Shown here: in pieces, positions 32,055 through 43,000 of the stretch | Position numbering within the stretch: the first letter of the stretch is position 1 | Layout of the letters: each line of letters opens with the position of its first letter | NCBI GenBank assembly: GCA_031771865.1 | Contig: JASISA010000036.1 | Coordinates: 992,001 to 1,056,000 of the forward strand | Length of the DNA: 64,000 nucleotides | Source of the DNA: Nothophaeocryptopus gaeumannii | Taxonomy: Eukaryota > Ascomycota > Dothideomycetes > Mycosphaerellales > Mycosphaerellaceae | Reading direction: 5' to 3' | The notes under the pieces: generated by a model | Seen by the model: the letters and a program-made list of their open reading frames with translations, nothing else | Databases searched by the model: none | Told to the model about the DNA's origin: nothing | Made by a program: the position numbers and the translations under genes

Positions 32055-33572
32055 CTACAAACGACTTCGCGGCTTACTCCTCTTCTTCTCAATCTCACCC
32101 ATGTACCGCTTCCTCAAACCAGTAAGCATCTTCGTCGCCCGGTTTGGCTCATAAACTTCAACAACGCCACATTCAACCTGTGCCCAAGTACAGCGCTTGT
32201 TGCGCTTCCCTTTGCTGTTGGGACCAATCCACAAATGCGACATGATATGGTCGCTGGCGTTGTCCGGTCGGGACATAGCCTTATCACATTCAGGCAAGGG
32301 GCACTTGTAGGGCTTCACGTTATCGTGACTGGTCATGTGTCGCTTCAGATGCTCGCTGCGCTCGAAACTGCGCTCGCAAATGTTCCCGTTGTCGTATTTG
32401 TAGCTGCACTTGTGCGGTTTAGATTCGCGGGATGAGACGGCAACGGCACGGCCGTCCTTGAACATGAAGGGCTCGCCTTCGCAGCGGACTCGACAATTGC
32501 CGGTGTTGTGTTCGTGCCAGACCTTGCCTGAGGTGGGGGACTTTCTTGTCTTGCGAGAAGTGCGGCGCCTGACACGACTTGGTGATGGGCCGTTCAGGAA
32601 TCGATGGTCCCGCAATGATACGTTTCTGGGAGGTGTGTTGGAGTAGTCTTCTCTAACCATCACGTAGTCCTCGCCATCGGAGTTGCCGAAGTAGGCTTCG
32701 TCGGGGCTTTGAGGCTCGACAGATCCCCAACCGTATCCGGAACTGGTTGAGTCAAAGCTTCGAGACAACTGCTGGTCCATTTTCTCGTCTTGGTCGTAAC
32801 CTGAATATTGCTCGACAGTGTATATATCTTGCGGACTCAGGTGAGATGGTACGACGACTTGCGGGTGTGGATACATTGTAGTAGGAGCAGATGGCGCATG
32901 CACCTCGTAGTCCGGGAACGCAGATTGTTGCAGTGATGGCATTGATGAGGATGGCTGGGCATACATTGATGAAGAGCTTTGGTCCTGGTCGAGACTACTC
33001 TGGAAAAGAGTCGTCTTGAGGCCGGGGTGCATGTTCATACCAAGCTGAACGTGTTGTGTATTCTGCCATTCCTCGTTACGCATGGGCGACGCGGTCTCCA
33101 TTTGGATGCCAAAGGCGTGGCCATCGTGACACTGACCGTGAGGCGAGTACGTGCCGGCGTTCTCCACGCCAGCCGTACCACACATTGCGTGCTGGTGGAA
33201 AGCAGCGCTGAAGACCGGTTGCATTTGAGCAAGGGCGCATCCATTGTTGTTGACGCTCGTGGAGAAGTCGGCATGCATCTGAGTACCGTCAGACCACTGA
33301 TGCGTGAAGTTGTCGGCGGAGCTGTGCATGCTGTGCACAGGCGTGGCCGGCTGTGAGTAGCCAGCAATCGACGATGGACCAGAGTTTGATGCATCAGAGA
33401 AGGCCGAGTATGCTAGGGACGGTCTACGAGACTCATTCGCAGACTGAGGCGGAGTCAACGACAAACCGCCGAATGGTAGTGCATTTAGCTTTTGCTCGGC
33501 GGCTCCCTTGGTGTCGATTCCAGGCACTGGAATACCGCGTCCAGGACGAGTTGGGGTTGTCATGTTAGACAT
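32055..33572 (-). CDS. BrlA-like C2H2 zinc-finger transcription factor
   Basis: 505 residues from ATG 33572. The N-terminal 370 residues are Ser/Gln/Pro-rich and disordered, with GRGIPVPGIDTKG at the start. Two adjacent zinc fingers lie near residues 380-445: a first with an insertion between the Cys (CSYKYDNGNIC) followed by FERSEHLKRHMTSH, then CPLPECDKAMSRPDNASDHIMSH. A basic C-terminal extension follows. From recall this finger pair and tail resemble proteins annotated as BrlA-type conidiation regulators, so a role in asexual development is plausible but unproven. A good 3' splice site 8 bp before the ATG (GCTGAC then GTAG) suggests an upstream exon. Confidence 0.8.
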   Translation of the reverse strand: MSNMTTPTRPGRGIPVPGIDTKGAAEQKLNALPFGGLSLTPPQSANESRRPSLAYSAFSDASNSGPSSIAGYSQPATPVHSMHSSADNFTHQWSDGTQMHADFSTSVNNNGCALAQMQPVFSAAFHQHAMCGTAGVENAGTYSPHGQCHDGHAFGIQMETASPMRNEEWQNTQHVQLGMNMHPGLKTTLFQSSLDQDQSSSSMYAQPSSSMPSLQQSAFPDYEVHAPSAPTTMYPHPQVVVPSHLSPQDIYTVEQYSGYDQDEKMDQQLSRSFDSTSSGYGWGSVEPQSPDEAYFGNSDGEDYVMVREDYSNTPPRNVSLRDHRFLNGPSPSRVRRRTSRKTRKSPTSGKVWHEHNTGNCRVRCEGEPFMFKDGRAVAVSSRESKPHKCSYKYDNGNICERSFERSEHLKRHMTSHDNVKPYKCPLPECDKAMSRPDNASDHIMSHLWIGPNSKGKRNKRCTWAQVECGVVEVYEPNRATKMLTGLRKRYMGEIEKKRSKPRSRL

Positions 33573-36456
33573 TTCGTAAACTACGACAGACGGTCAGCAT
33601 AATGTACATCGACCTCCACAGTTGCATTGTGGGTTTGAGACGACACACAACACAGGATACCACCGATGACCAAAACCTCCTCGCCCAGATGACCTTGGAT
33701 CGACAAAGGCAGAGTTACAAATGGTTGTAGTGTACGTGCTCACTCTTGGATATGGGAAAGTATGTGGCTTTTGAACCGTGGCATGAACGAATCTGTCCGG
33801 GGAGGCTTCAAGAGGCTCGAGTGACTGACCATTGTACAACAGCATATCCTCACGCTGCTCGGAGGTGCTCATGTAGCATCCAACGCAAACCTTATGTCAG
33901 GGTGCCTGGGTGGGTGGCCGGGCCAACGTTCTCACTGGATGTTACTGGGCTGGTCAGCAACATCCAGATGCAGTGGCAAATGCCAGGTACGACCACTCCC
34001 GACCTCGAAAATGATCCGAATACTGACCTATCCAAAGAGCGTCGGGCAAGAGCAGACGACTAATTCCCAGCAAATCGATTCTGGATTGTTGTAAAATCAG
34101 CAAGGGATAGCTGAATGTCTTCTATAGCGGGATGTAGTCAGGAACGACCAAAATTTGGAACGATCTTGAAGAATGAGATGGTGTGAGGGTGTACTTCTGC
34201 AACAACAGAAAGACTGATGACCTTGCTGAGAATAAGTATTCGTGCAGCCGTCCTTCTCAAAGATCACAGAAACTCTCCTTGCAGGCAAGCCTCCTGTACG
34301 GCCTGAGCGTACCGCTGGGCCGGAACAGGTAGTAGAGAGGCCGCCTGAGGGTGGCACGTCAGCCCTCAGGAACGCCTCAGCAGAGGAATGCGACTACGCC
34401 GGCACTTGCCAGCCGGAGCTGCAAGAGTATTGACCGTCCCGATCGACGGCCGAGACTGACAGGCGTCGATAGGTACAGACAATTCGATTCTTCCTCATGG
34501 TTCGCGCCAGACGTCATGAACCGGAGCTGTTGTGTGCTCGGCAGACGGTTGTGTGAAGTCCAAAGGCGGTCTGCAAATACTACCCTGGTGCACAGACTGT
34601 TTCATACGACTGATCGAGCAGTAGCGATTGGACCCTCTTGTACTATCCAGGTTGGTGAGGCCACTGATTTCTGTCGTTGGGGTGCTCACATTGCTTCGCT
34701 GATGACTCGCGTATTGCGGATCCTCGAGGTCCTGCATAACGCAACGGTTGCGCAACATGAAGATAGATCCCCTAGATCAGTGGACATCTATTAGAGAAGT
34801 GGGTCTGCTTTCATTCTGCAGTCAACTGCGGCCGCGTTATAGGCATGCACATGAGACGCCGCTTTGGGCGCTACAGCGACTACAGCGAGTTGGTGGCGTA
34901 GATGGGCTTTCCACAGCATGCTGATATCCGTCGACAGTGCAGATGCTTCGATGAGCGCCGCAGCCACCCAATCCAACACGCGATTTCCGTAGGACAGCGG
35001 CGTTGACATCTGCCAGGACCCGTGATGGGCCCATGTCTGTTCGACGCCAGCTCTTGTGTTTGTGTAATGCTCGCAATATTGATGATCATGAGTTGACACG
35101 GATGCTACTTCAGCACCGGGTAGCTGGTGTTGTCAAGTGTCAGTGTTTTTGGTTACACAACCTCACATTGCACAGAGCGGCGACGTGACAGGGAAGATCG
35201 TTGCAGACTCGGTATCCCGTGAAGTGCCTCGACAACTTCAAGCGAAAAGTCTCCACCCATACACCCGCCCCGAAACCGTTTGATCAACGGCCACGTATGT
35301 CCAGGTCCTTGAAGGGCATCAAAAAGAGGTATTGGGTGACATCGGAGAATAAATTCTTCAGCATGACTGTTGATCAAACAGCACACGCTTTGTTCTGAAT
35401 ATGCATCCTTTTCTTGAATGTAATTGTCTAGCATGACCGCATGGCGAAGGTGTGTTCATGCGACTATATGTGACATATCGATCGAACGCATCGGCGGGCC
35501 TGCTCGGCAGGAAGTGCGCCGCGGATTCTCGCATGTTCGCATGAAGTCGAATCTCCAGATGCCTACCCCAGGAACCTCCGGGTCGCCTCTGCGGTTCTTG
35601 ATGGCGCTACTGCTGCGCGTTCCTGATCTCCATACCAAGCCGCCCTTGTCTGCATCGCCCTGTACTCTCAATCTGCGTTTCATGAAGCGCACAAACCTTG
35701 TCTGGTATCTGGATGCCAGCATTCTACGCGCCAGACGGCAGACGCAGCCGCGCCGTGGGGAATCTGCAATGCAATAATGCTCTGCAGAGCGCAGCTATGT
35801 CTCGCATAGTGTTCTAGCGTCATTCATTGGGCGCACATCCAAAGGTTGCACAGAAAAGCTGTGATGTAACACGGCCCGCTCAGGAACACCAGGAACACCG
35901 CCATTCAAGTCGTTGCCAACACACTCAACAGCAGAAGATGGAGGGCAGTCTTTGCCTGGAAGAGAGCCGACTTGGACCTTTCTAAGTCGTACGACAAATG
36001 GCCATCGTGGAGAAAGATGCCGTCTTGCAGGAGACGAGACCGACGGCTTTTTGAGCACGAATCATGTATTATTGTCTGGTTCCGGATCGTCAGGCACCAT
36101 ACGGTAGCCGGCCTCGCCGCCGGTTGGCTTGACCCTCGGCAAGTTGGTTGCAAAGCTCAGGTGTTCTATCTTAGTCGGGATCATTGTAACATTCGCCTTC
36201 CCTCACTGGCCGCCGCTGTCTGCGATGGTGATCAAACGATCCACATTCCCTAGGCCGCTGATCACTCCAGAATATTGAGGATACACGACATGTCCGGAGG
36301 GAAAAGGCACGCTTTGAAAATGCTGTGCGGAGTGAGCATGGTTGGAAGCGACAGAGAAGTTGAAGTACCTTGACTGTGTTCAGCAATCTAGTATCCCCAG
36401 TTGAGCTACCAGCAGAATCGTTATATCAGACCCCACTTAAATCGTCAGGAGCATTC
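33573..36456. promoter_or_regulatory. Long upstream region of the BrlA-like gene
   Basis: 2.9 kb without a convincing gene, the longest gap in the window. A likely 5' intron (33581-33743) precedes the factor's ATG. A 49-codon upstream frame starts at ATG 33872. Long complex 5' regions are known for brlA in Aspergillus. Beyond this I see only short unsupported frames. Confidence 0.4.
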
Positions 36457-38538
36457 TCATATCGCTCGCCAGCCATTTGCGCCCGTAGGCACATTGCCTC
36501 CATCAGTCGTTGAGTCGTTCACGGCACGGAATCCTCCGTGCGAAGCCGGCATGTCGTCTCCGGAATCCGCCTTTGCAGTCGCTTGTGGCACGCGGATCTC
36601 GTGATTTGGCTCTGTGTCCAATCGACTGTCTGCCGAATGATCATGCACAGGATCGTAGCTGTATTGAGTTGCGCCATTTGATGCGGGTTGAGCGCCTTCG
36701 TTGGCCTCAACAGTCTGGCCGCCAGCAGCAAGAGCCGATTGCCCGCCTTCAATGTTTACCACAGCGTCGTCCGTAGCGCCTTGTTCACCAAACATAGGTT
36801 CTAATTGCGGCGCTTGAGTTGTTTTGAGGCTGTCTTCCCAGCCTTGCCTAGCGAGCTCCTTCGCATTCCGCAAGCCCTCCTCGTCCTCGCGGATCTGATT
36901 CTCTTGTTCCTCCTTTTCGCCTAAGGCCTCGAGATCTTCCAATGGGTTGCTGTCTTCATCATCGCTCTCTTCCAACTGGCGATCGCCGTTCTCACTGCCT
37001 CCATTATAACCATTCATAAGCCCGCACTCCATTTGCGAGGGCGAATACGAGGCAACAGTGCCCGGGTAGGCTGAGTCCATGAGGTGATCAAGTGCACCAA
37101 GCTCGTCCCGAGAAACATCTCTCCAGTGGCAGCGGGCATGTTTCCTGGTGCAGCCGGCACAAGACGTCAAGTTTTTGACACAATCCATTCGCAGTCTGCG
37201 ACAGCGATCGCATGGCGGCAAGACACGGTGGCCACGTGGTAAACTATCCATGTGAGCTTGGCAGAGGGGTCGAAAAGGTTGACTGCTTTCCATTGCTGGA
37301 GGCAGCGGACGACTGAAGTTGTGTTTGAGAGGCGCTTGGATCGATGTGTATGGATTGCCGGTGCTTGAGGATGGTCGGTGAACGTAGCTATTTGGCGCAG
37401 GTCGAGAGCCTTCAGGAGCAGTGTATGGAAGAGTCTCGTTGTTGAAAGCGGTCATCGGCACAGGAGAGAGTGAAGAAGTATTAGACGTCGCCCCGTCGTT
37501 GTGCGCAACAGCAATACTCTCAGTGTATTTCGGGATGCTCGTCGCTGTATCCGCCGCGTTCGACGTGGAGTGGTGCCTCGTCTGCGCCCGACCTTGACCC
37601 TGATTGTGAGGCAGGCTTTCGAAATGGCGCAAAAGCTCATTCCTGACTGCCGCATTGGATCCTAAGCTGGGCTCGACGCTTTCTCCAGATGGTCGGCCGT
37701 TAGCAGCGTTGACAGCTACAAAGCCTGAGCCTGACGACGAGGATGGTGGCGCGGTTGTCGTTTGAAGGGCATTTGCCTTTGCCGGCGTCCCGCTACCTCC
37801 TTCGGCTCTTCTCTCGAGTATTGCAGCCCTCCGACCTTTGAGACGGTGGCTGAGCTGCCTCGTCCTCGCAGCAACCATGTCCGCAGCGTTCGTAAGCTCT
37901 TTGAGCTTTGCCTCAAGCACGTCGCATGTCCCAACCTCCTTCTCTTCATCTTCCCATATCGGAAGCGGTGGAATCAGCTCCTGGCATCGTCCGCTGTTGA
38001 TGAAGAGGAAGTCCTCTTCGCTGATTTGCACGCGCAGTTGCTTCTGAGGGTAGTAAAACTGGCATACTCGTCGTCCTTCGGAGAACGTGCTCAGCGTGAA
38101 CTGGCTCGGGTGTGAGCGGGCGAACTCGATCACTTCAAGCCAGGTGATGCTGTGGCTGGTGTCTTCGGGATTGCCTGAGGAGTTCTTGTGGTGCGACGCT
38201 ACCACTTTGGGCGGCGCGTCGAAGCATCGCTCAAATCGCTTAATGAGTATGGGTCCGAGTGGTCGCGCACCTAAGTTAGAGGCCAATGACTCATGGCGGT
38301 CGAGTATATTGCTGTAAGCGGAGAGTAGGTGTAGTAGGCTGGGAAGCGCATCGTCCTTGTTGATGAGCGGGAGGTCATCCTGCGACTGTCGTGCGAGATA
38401 ATTAATGCTCAGCTGGCTGCCAGTCTTTGCTGTCTTCGTTGGTGGTGCGGAAGACGATATGGCGCCGACGGAAGGACTGCGCTTTCGTTTGGTTGCGGAG
38501 GCAGAGAGCTCGCTTGCTGTCGGGGTGTTGGCCTCCAT
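36457..38538 (-). CDS. Zn2Cys6 transcription factor
   Basis: A single exon of 693 residues from ATG 38538. A full binuclear cluster lies near residues 443-472: CDRCRRLRMDC then a short loop and CAGCTRKHARC, followed by HWRDV. Unusually the cluster is central rather than N-terminal. Upstream, residues 40-230 form a folded-looking domain (LPSLLHLLSAYSNIL, ITWLEVIEFA, CQFYYPQKQLRV), followed by a helical LKELTNAADMVAARTRQL segment. The C-terminus is acidic then low-complexity. A nuclear DNA-binding regulator; target genes unknown. Divergent from LSM7 across about 530 bp. Confidence 0.85.
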   Translation of the reverse strand: MEANTPTASELSASATKRKRSPSVGAISSSAPPTKTAKTGSQLSINYLARQSQDDLPLINKDDALPSLLHLLSAYSNILDRHESLASNLGARPLGPILIKRFERCFDAPPKVVASHHKNSSGNPEDTSHSITWLEVIEFARSHPSQFTLSTFSEGRRVCQFYYPQKQLRVQISEEDFLFINSGRCQELIPPLPIWEDEEKEVGTCDVLEAKLKELTNAADMVAARTRQLSHRLKGRRAAILERRAEGGSGTPAKANALQTTTAPPSSSSGSGFVAVNAANGRPSGESVEPSLGSNAAVRNELLRHFESLPHNQGQGRAQTRHHSTSNAADTATSIPKYTESIAVAHNDGATSNTSSLSPVPMTAFNNETLPYTAPEGSRPAPNSYVHRPSSSTGNPYTSIQAPLKHNFSRPLPPAMESSQPFRPLCQAHMDSLPRGHRVLPPCDRCRRLRMDCVKNLTSCAGCTRKHARCHWRDVSRDELGALDHLMDSAYPGTVASYSPSQMECGLMNGYNGGSENGDRQLEESDDEDSNPLEDLEALGEKEEQENQIREDEEGLRNAKELARQGWEDSLKTTQAPQLEPMFGEQGATDDAVVNIEGGQSALAAGGQTVEANEGAQPASNGATQYSYDPVHDHSADSRLDTEPNHEIRVPQATAKADSGDDMPASHGGFRAVNDSTTDGGNVPTGANGWRAI

Positions 38539-39071
38539 GATAGCAGTCCTGCTGGCACACGGTGAAGAGAATAGGGGGCGGAGGGAATGATTGAAAAAGG
38601 ACTTGGGCGGGCGGCGAGGGACACGCCAGCCTTTCTTGGCCAGCCTCAGTGGCCTGGCGGTGCGGCGCTCCGGCGCAAGCAAGCTGTCGTGCAGGCTTTA
38701 CCGCGCTATTAGGACGCGACGGCGTTACATGGTCGGGAGATACCATAGACACCTACCAGTGTAAGGCGTATTAAGCTGGCAGTGGTGTTGCCCGACTCGA
38801 ATCTCTGGGCAGCGCATCGCACGACTGCAACAACAGAGAACGCTGAGAACGACAGGTACTGCTGCCACTCAGGCCCCGGAACTCGAGGCGATCGAGACGG
38901 GCGACGGCGGAGCTGGTGGAAGTGAGTGGTGTGCTGGCTGCTCCGCCTGCCTTTCTGATTGGCGGGTTGTCAAAAGTCGCAGCGGAACTCACGTGCGCAC
39001 GCTCCTCCAACCCAAGCCACACCACCTCTATCCAAAAAATACCCACCACCTCCAACCACGACCAAAATACA
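38539..39071. promoter_or_regulatory. Divergent promoter of Zn2Cys6 factor and LSM7
   Basis: 533 bp between the two starts. A reversed CCAAT box (ATTGG) at 38958-38962 lies about 110 bp before the LSM7 ATG. No other element could be supported. Confidence 0.45.
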
Positions 39072-39583
39072 ATGTCAGAACGAGGCAACTTCCGTGGCGG
39101 GCGCGGTGGTCGAGGCAGAGGCGGCGGTGGTGACGGTCACCGCGGCGGAAGAGGCGGTGGAGCAAACTCCGGCGACAGAAGAAAGAAAGAAAACATTCTC
39201 GATTTGGCCAAATATATGGACAAGGACATTACCGTCAAGTTCAGTGGAGGGAGGGAAGGTGAGTTGAAAACTAGTATTGAAAGAGTGTGGGTTCGAAAGG
39301 GGAGGGCTAATGTGTGTGGTAGTTACGGGAACGCTGAAGGGGTACGATCAGTTGATGAATTTGGTTTTGGATGATGTCAAGGAGACTACGAGAGGTTTGT
39401 CTTGTCCGGACTTGCTTTGCGACTGAGGATTGCTGACTTGTGGCAGACGAGGAGGGCAACACAAGTACCCGAAGCCTGGGTCTTCTGGTCGCGAGAGGCA
39501 CGCTATTGGTGCTCATTTCGCCACTGGATGGCAGCGAGGAGATCGCAAATCCCTTCCTGGCAGAAGCAGACGACGATGAATAG
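39072..39583 (+). CDS. LSM7: Lsm7, U6 snRNA-associated Sm-like protein
   Basis: Three exons (39072-39258, 39323-39394, 39447-39583), 131 residues, all junctions in frame. A subunit of the Lsm1-7 (mRNA decay) and Lsm2-8 (U6 snRNP) rings. An Arg/Gly-rich extension (GGRGGRGRGGGG) precedes the Sm fold, which begins ENILDLAKYMDKDITVKFSGG (in two Sm-1 strands) and continues VTGTLKGYDQLMNLVLDD. Sm2 is LGLLVARGTLLVLISP, where RG contacts RNA. Without the two introns only fragments are visible. Confidence 0.92.
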
Positions 39584-40052
39584 GGATGCGGGGCATATGT
39601 GAAAAGACTCGGATTGACGTGAAGTCGGTTTAGACTTCAGGTAGTAGAAGCAAGTGAGGGAAGCTGCGAACGCGACGAGAGGAAGGCACGAATGCACAGC
39701 AGCTTGCACATGCGTGCAGAGGTCTGGACCACTTCCTACGGCCAGTAGTGCAGGCAGACCTCTCTCTAATGCGGGGACTCCTTCGGATGGCGAACATCCA
39801 GCATACGGACATGCAGGCGGTCACACGAATTCGCGCGCCACTCCTCGTCAAAGGAGTCACCTCAAGATGAAGCATTGCAAACAGTATGTACTGTCCATTC
39901 GCCCTTCATCAAACATGTCCCAATCACATCAACTATGTACAGCCCAACGCGGAAGGGGAGTATCTCCAAGTCAAAACACTGATCAAAACAGTCATTAATT
40001 CGTTTCCACATCGCACTGCTTCATTTCCCACACGCATCCTCAACCCTCACAC
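39584..40052. other. Convergent intergenic region
   Basis: 470 bp between the stops of LSM7 and the repeat protein. No supported feature; presumed 3' UTRs. Confidence 0.45.
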
Positions 40053-43000
40053 CTAATACGGCGTATTGCTCTTCTTAATCGCATCCCAATCCGGCCCCGC
40101 AACACCCTCCTCCCCAGGCTGATGATGACCCGCCTTCGTACCCGCACCAACACCCGTTCCCATGGAAGCCTGCCTCAAAGCAGGATCCGTCTCATGGTAT
40201 CCGCTGATCTGCTGAGCACCGTCGGTACCTCCCTCACCATACCCGTACTTGCCGACGTTCATGGGGAGACCGGTGTGTGGTTCGATGACGGTGCCCTCTT
40301 GTGCAGCGTGAGCGCCGCTGTGAGGGTGAGAAGAGCTGCTAGATGCCGCTGCAGCTCCAGCACCAGCTGTTCCGACGGCTGCTGCGCCGGTGGCTGCGTC
40401 AGCAGGGCGGGTATTTTCGCCGCTCTCGGTAGATTTGCGACCTTCCTTGTCCTCGCTGTGGCGGTGGAAGATTCTGTCCAAGAGGCTGGGCTTCTCTTCC
40501 TTTTCAGCCTTCTTGCGATCCTTCTCAGCTTGCTTCTCAGCAGCCGCGAGGTCCTTTTGATGCTTCTTGTCGGCTTCTTTCTGATCCTTCTCATGCCGCT
40601 TCTCAGCAGCGGCGACATCTTTCTTGTGTTGCTTCTCAGCTTCCTTCTCATGCTGCTTCTGTTCCTTGACAGCCTCCTTCTCATGCTGCTTGTGCTCCTT
40701 GACAACCTCCTTCTCGTGTTGCTTCTGCTCTTTCTCAGCTTCCTTCTCGGCCTTCTTGTCATCGGGGGCTGACTTGTGAAGCTTATTGTGCTTATTCGGG
40801 TCTTCTGCGCCATAGGCATCTTGAGTGGTATGCTCCGGCTTATCCTTGGTAGCGGCATAAGCTGCACCTGCGCCTGCAGCTCCAGCTCCTCCAGCGATGG
40901 CGGCATCTCTGCCGTAGTGGTGGTCGTCCTTGCGAACATCGCCTGGAGCCGTGGTGGTAGAAGCTCCGGTAGCAGCTGGCACATTCGTATGAGCAACATC
41001 AGAACGAGGCGAGCCGGTCACAGCAGAGTGCTGAACATCGCGCTGCGCAGTGGGCACTTGCGAAGAGGCCTGAGTTGGAGCAGCTCCGGCCTGAGTCTGA
41101 GAGTATGGTGTGCTGGCAACGGTAGAAGTGTGGGTTGCAGGCTGATCACGGTTTCGCGTGGCCTCGTAGATTCCACCAGCACCGACAGCACCAGCTCCTC
41201 CAGCAATCGCAGCATCACGGCCATAATGATGGTCTTGCTGAGGAGATTGTGTCGGCTGCTCGATGTTGCGTTCGGTGGTCCTCGGCGCCTGTGCAGAAGT
41301 AGCTGGAGCCGTTGCTTGCACCGTGGAGGGCAGGGTCTGACCAGAAGTGGTCGATGTCGTTGGTAGAGTCGACTGCTCGATGCCGCGCTCGGTAGTCCTA
41401 GGTGCTTGGGCAGAAGTAGCTGGAGCTGTCGCTTGAAGCGCGGAGGGTACGGTCCCAGCCGTGGACGACTCGGCAGCGCCTAGTGGATAGTCTCTGCCTG
41501 CAAGGTTGTGGTGCGGGAGAGTGCTCTGACCTCCAGCGGCAGCGTTGCGGTCATGCGAGGCATCATACGCAGCGCCGGCTCCAAGAGCACCAGCTCCCAA
41601 TGCCCCTCCAGTCAGAGCTGCGTCGCGTCCATGGTGGCCAGTTCCGGTCCGGCCAGTGGTGGTGGAGGTTGTGACTGGAGCCGTGCTTTGTGTCGGGTAC
41701 GATGCTCCTCCCGGGTGGGTTGTCGCAGAGCTCGACGAGATACCTTGTCCTCTGCTGGTTTCAGCGCGGTCCCAAGCTGCAGTTGCACCGGCTGTTGCAA
41801 GCCCCGTTCCTACAGTCCCTGCAGCAACTCCTCGGCCGTCATTTCCGCTGCCTTGAGTGCCAGCCAGCGGTGCGACTTGCGAGCCTCCTGCGGTCGAGCC
41901 TACAGCACTGGAGGCAGGATATCGTTCGTGCGCGTCTTCGCCTGTCTCTACTGGGAACTCGCCTGGCACATGAGGCTCAAGTGGCCTCTGCTCTTCAGTT
42001 GCAGTGCCAGTACCGCCGACATGGTACGAGCGTGCTGTGTAGGTGGCGTTTTGCACATCTGCGGGAGCGGTATTCAATTGTGTTGACTCAGGGCCAGTCT
42101 CGTTGTTCGAACGTGTGGCAGCGTAAGTAGCGCCCGCACCAACTGCGCCAATGCCAGCCCCGATGCCAACGTCTCGGCCAAGGTGACTGTCGTGCGATCT
42201 CAAACCTTCCTCGGGAGCTCCAATTGGGTTGATATGGCCATGAGCAGTAGAAGATGGGTGGGCCCCAATCTGCTCAGTGAAGCCACTGCCAGCAGGAGTT
42301 CCAGTTGTAGCCGGCTTACCAGTGTAGGTGGAGTCTGGAGCGCCCACTGGATTGATGTGTGCCCCCGATCCCGAGGCCAGGTTCGAAGAGGCGGTCTGAG
42401 GCAAGTTTGATGTTGCGGATCTGTCGGCGGTGCCGTGAGAGGAGTTTCCCCCTTGAATACCGCTTTGGCCTTCGAAAGGCTTGTTGACCGGTGCAGTACC
42501 AGTAGCGGCCAAGATTGTGTCGCCCTTCTGGTACTCGTCGTTCGACTTGCCAAGCTGGCTTGCGGCAGCTCCTCCTGCAAGACCGGTGCCACCAGCAGTC
42601 GCCGCATCCCGGCCAAGATGCGAGCCAGACTGCTCGTTAGCAGCTTGCGTCGCGCTACGGTTGTCTGCTAGGCCATCGGTCTGAGGCTTTGCGTCCAGCG
42701 TCGAGGAAGCGCCAGTCTTGTTCGCATTTCGCTTATTATGCTCATGCGCGGCATATCCACCAGCTCCTAGAGCCGCAGCCCCTCCTCCTGCAATCGCAGC
42801 ATCTCGTCCTAAGTGGGACTCTGAGCCTGGACCCTCCACATTTTGCATCGTGCTCTGGGTCGAGCCAGGTGCCGGTGCACTGCTGGCCGTGTTCGAGCTT
42901 CCGCCCGCGTACGACCTGTTTGGTGCTGAACTTGTAGTGGTTGTGGTAGTGGTAGTGGTCGTCTGCGGAGTGTATGTCGTTGACTGAGGGACATCGCGCT

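Noticed and set aside
39280..39300. GGTTCGAA-like string resembling a tRNA B box
   Set aside because: It lies in an LSM7 intron, with no matching A box or cloverleaf arms.
40122..40772. Plus-strand frame rich in leucine, opposite the repeat protein
   Set aside because: It is the antisense of the Lys/Glu/Gln heptad region; the Leu runs are produced by AAG/CTT complement, not a membrane protein.
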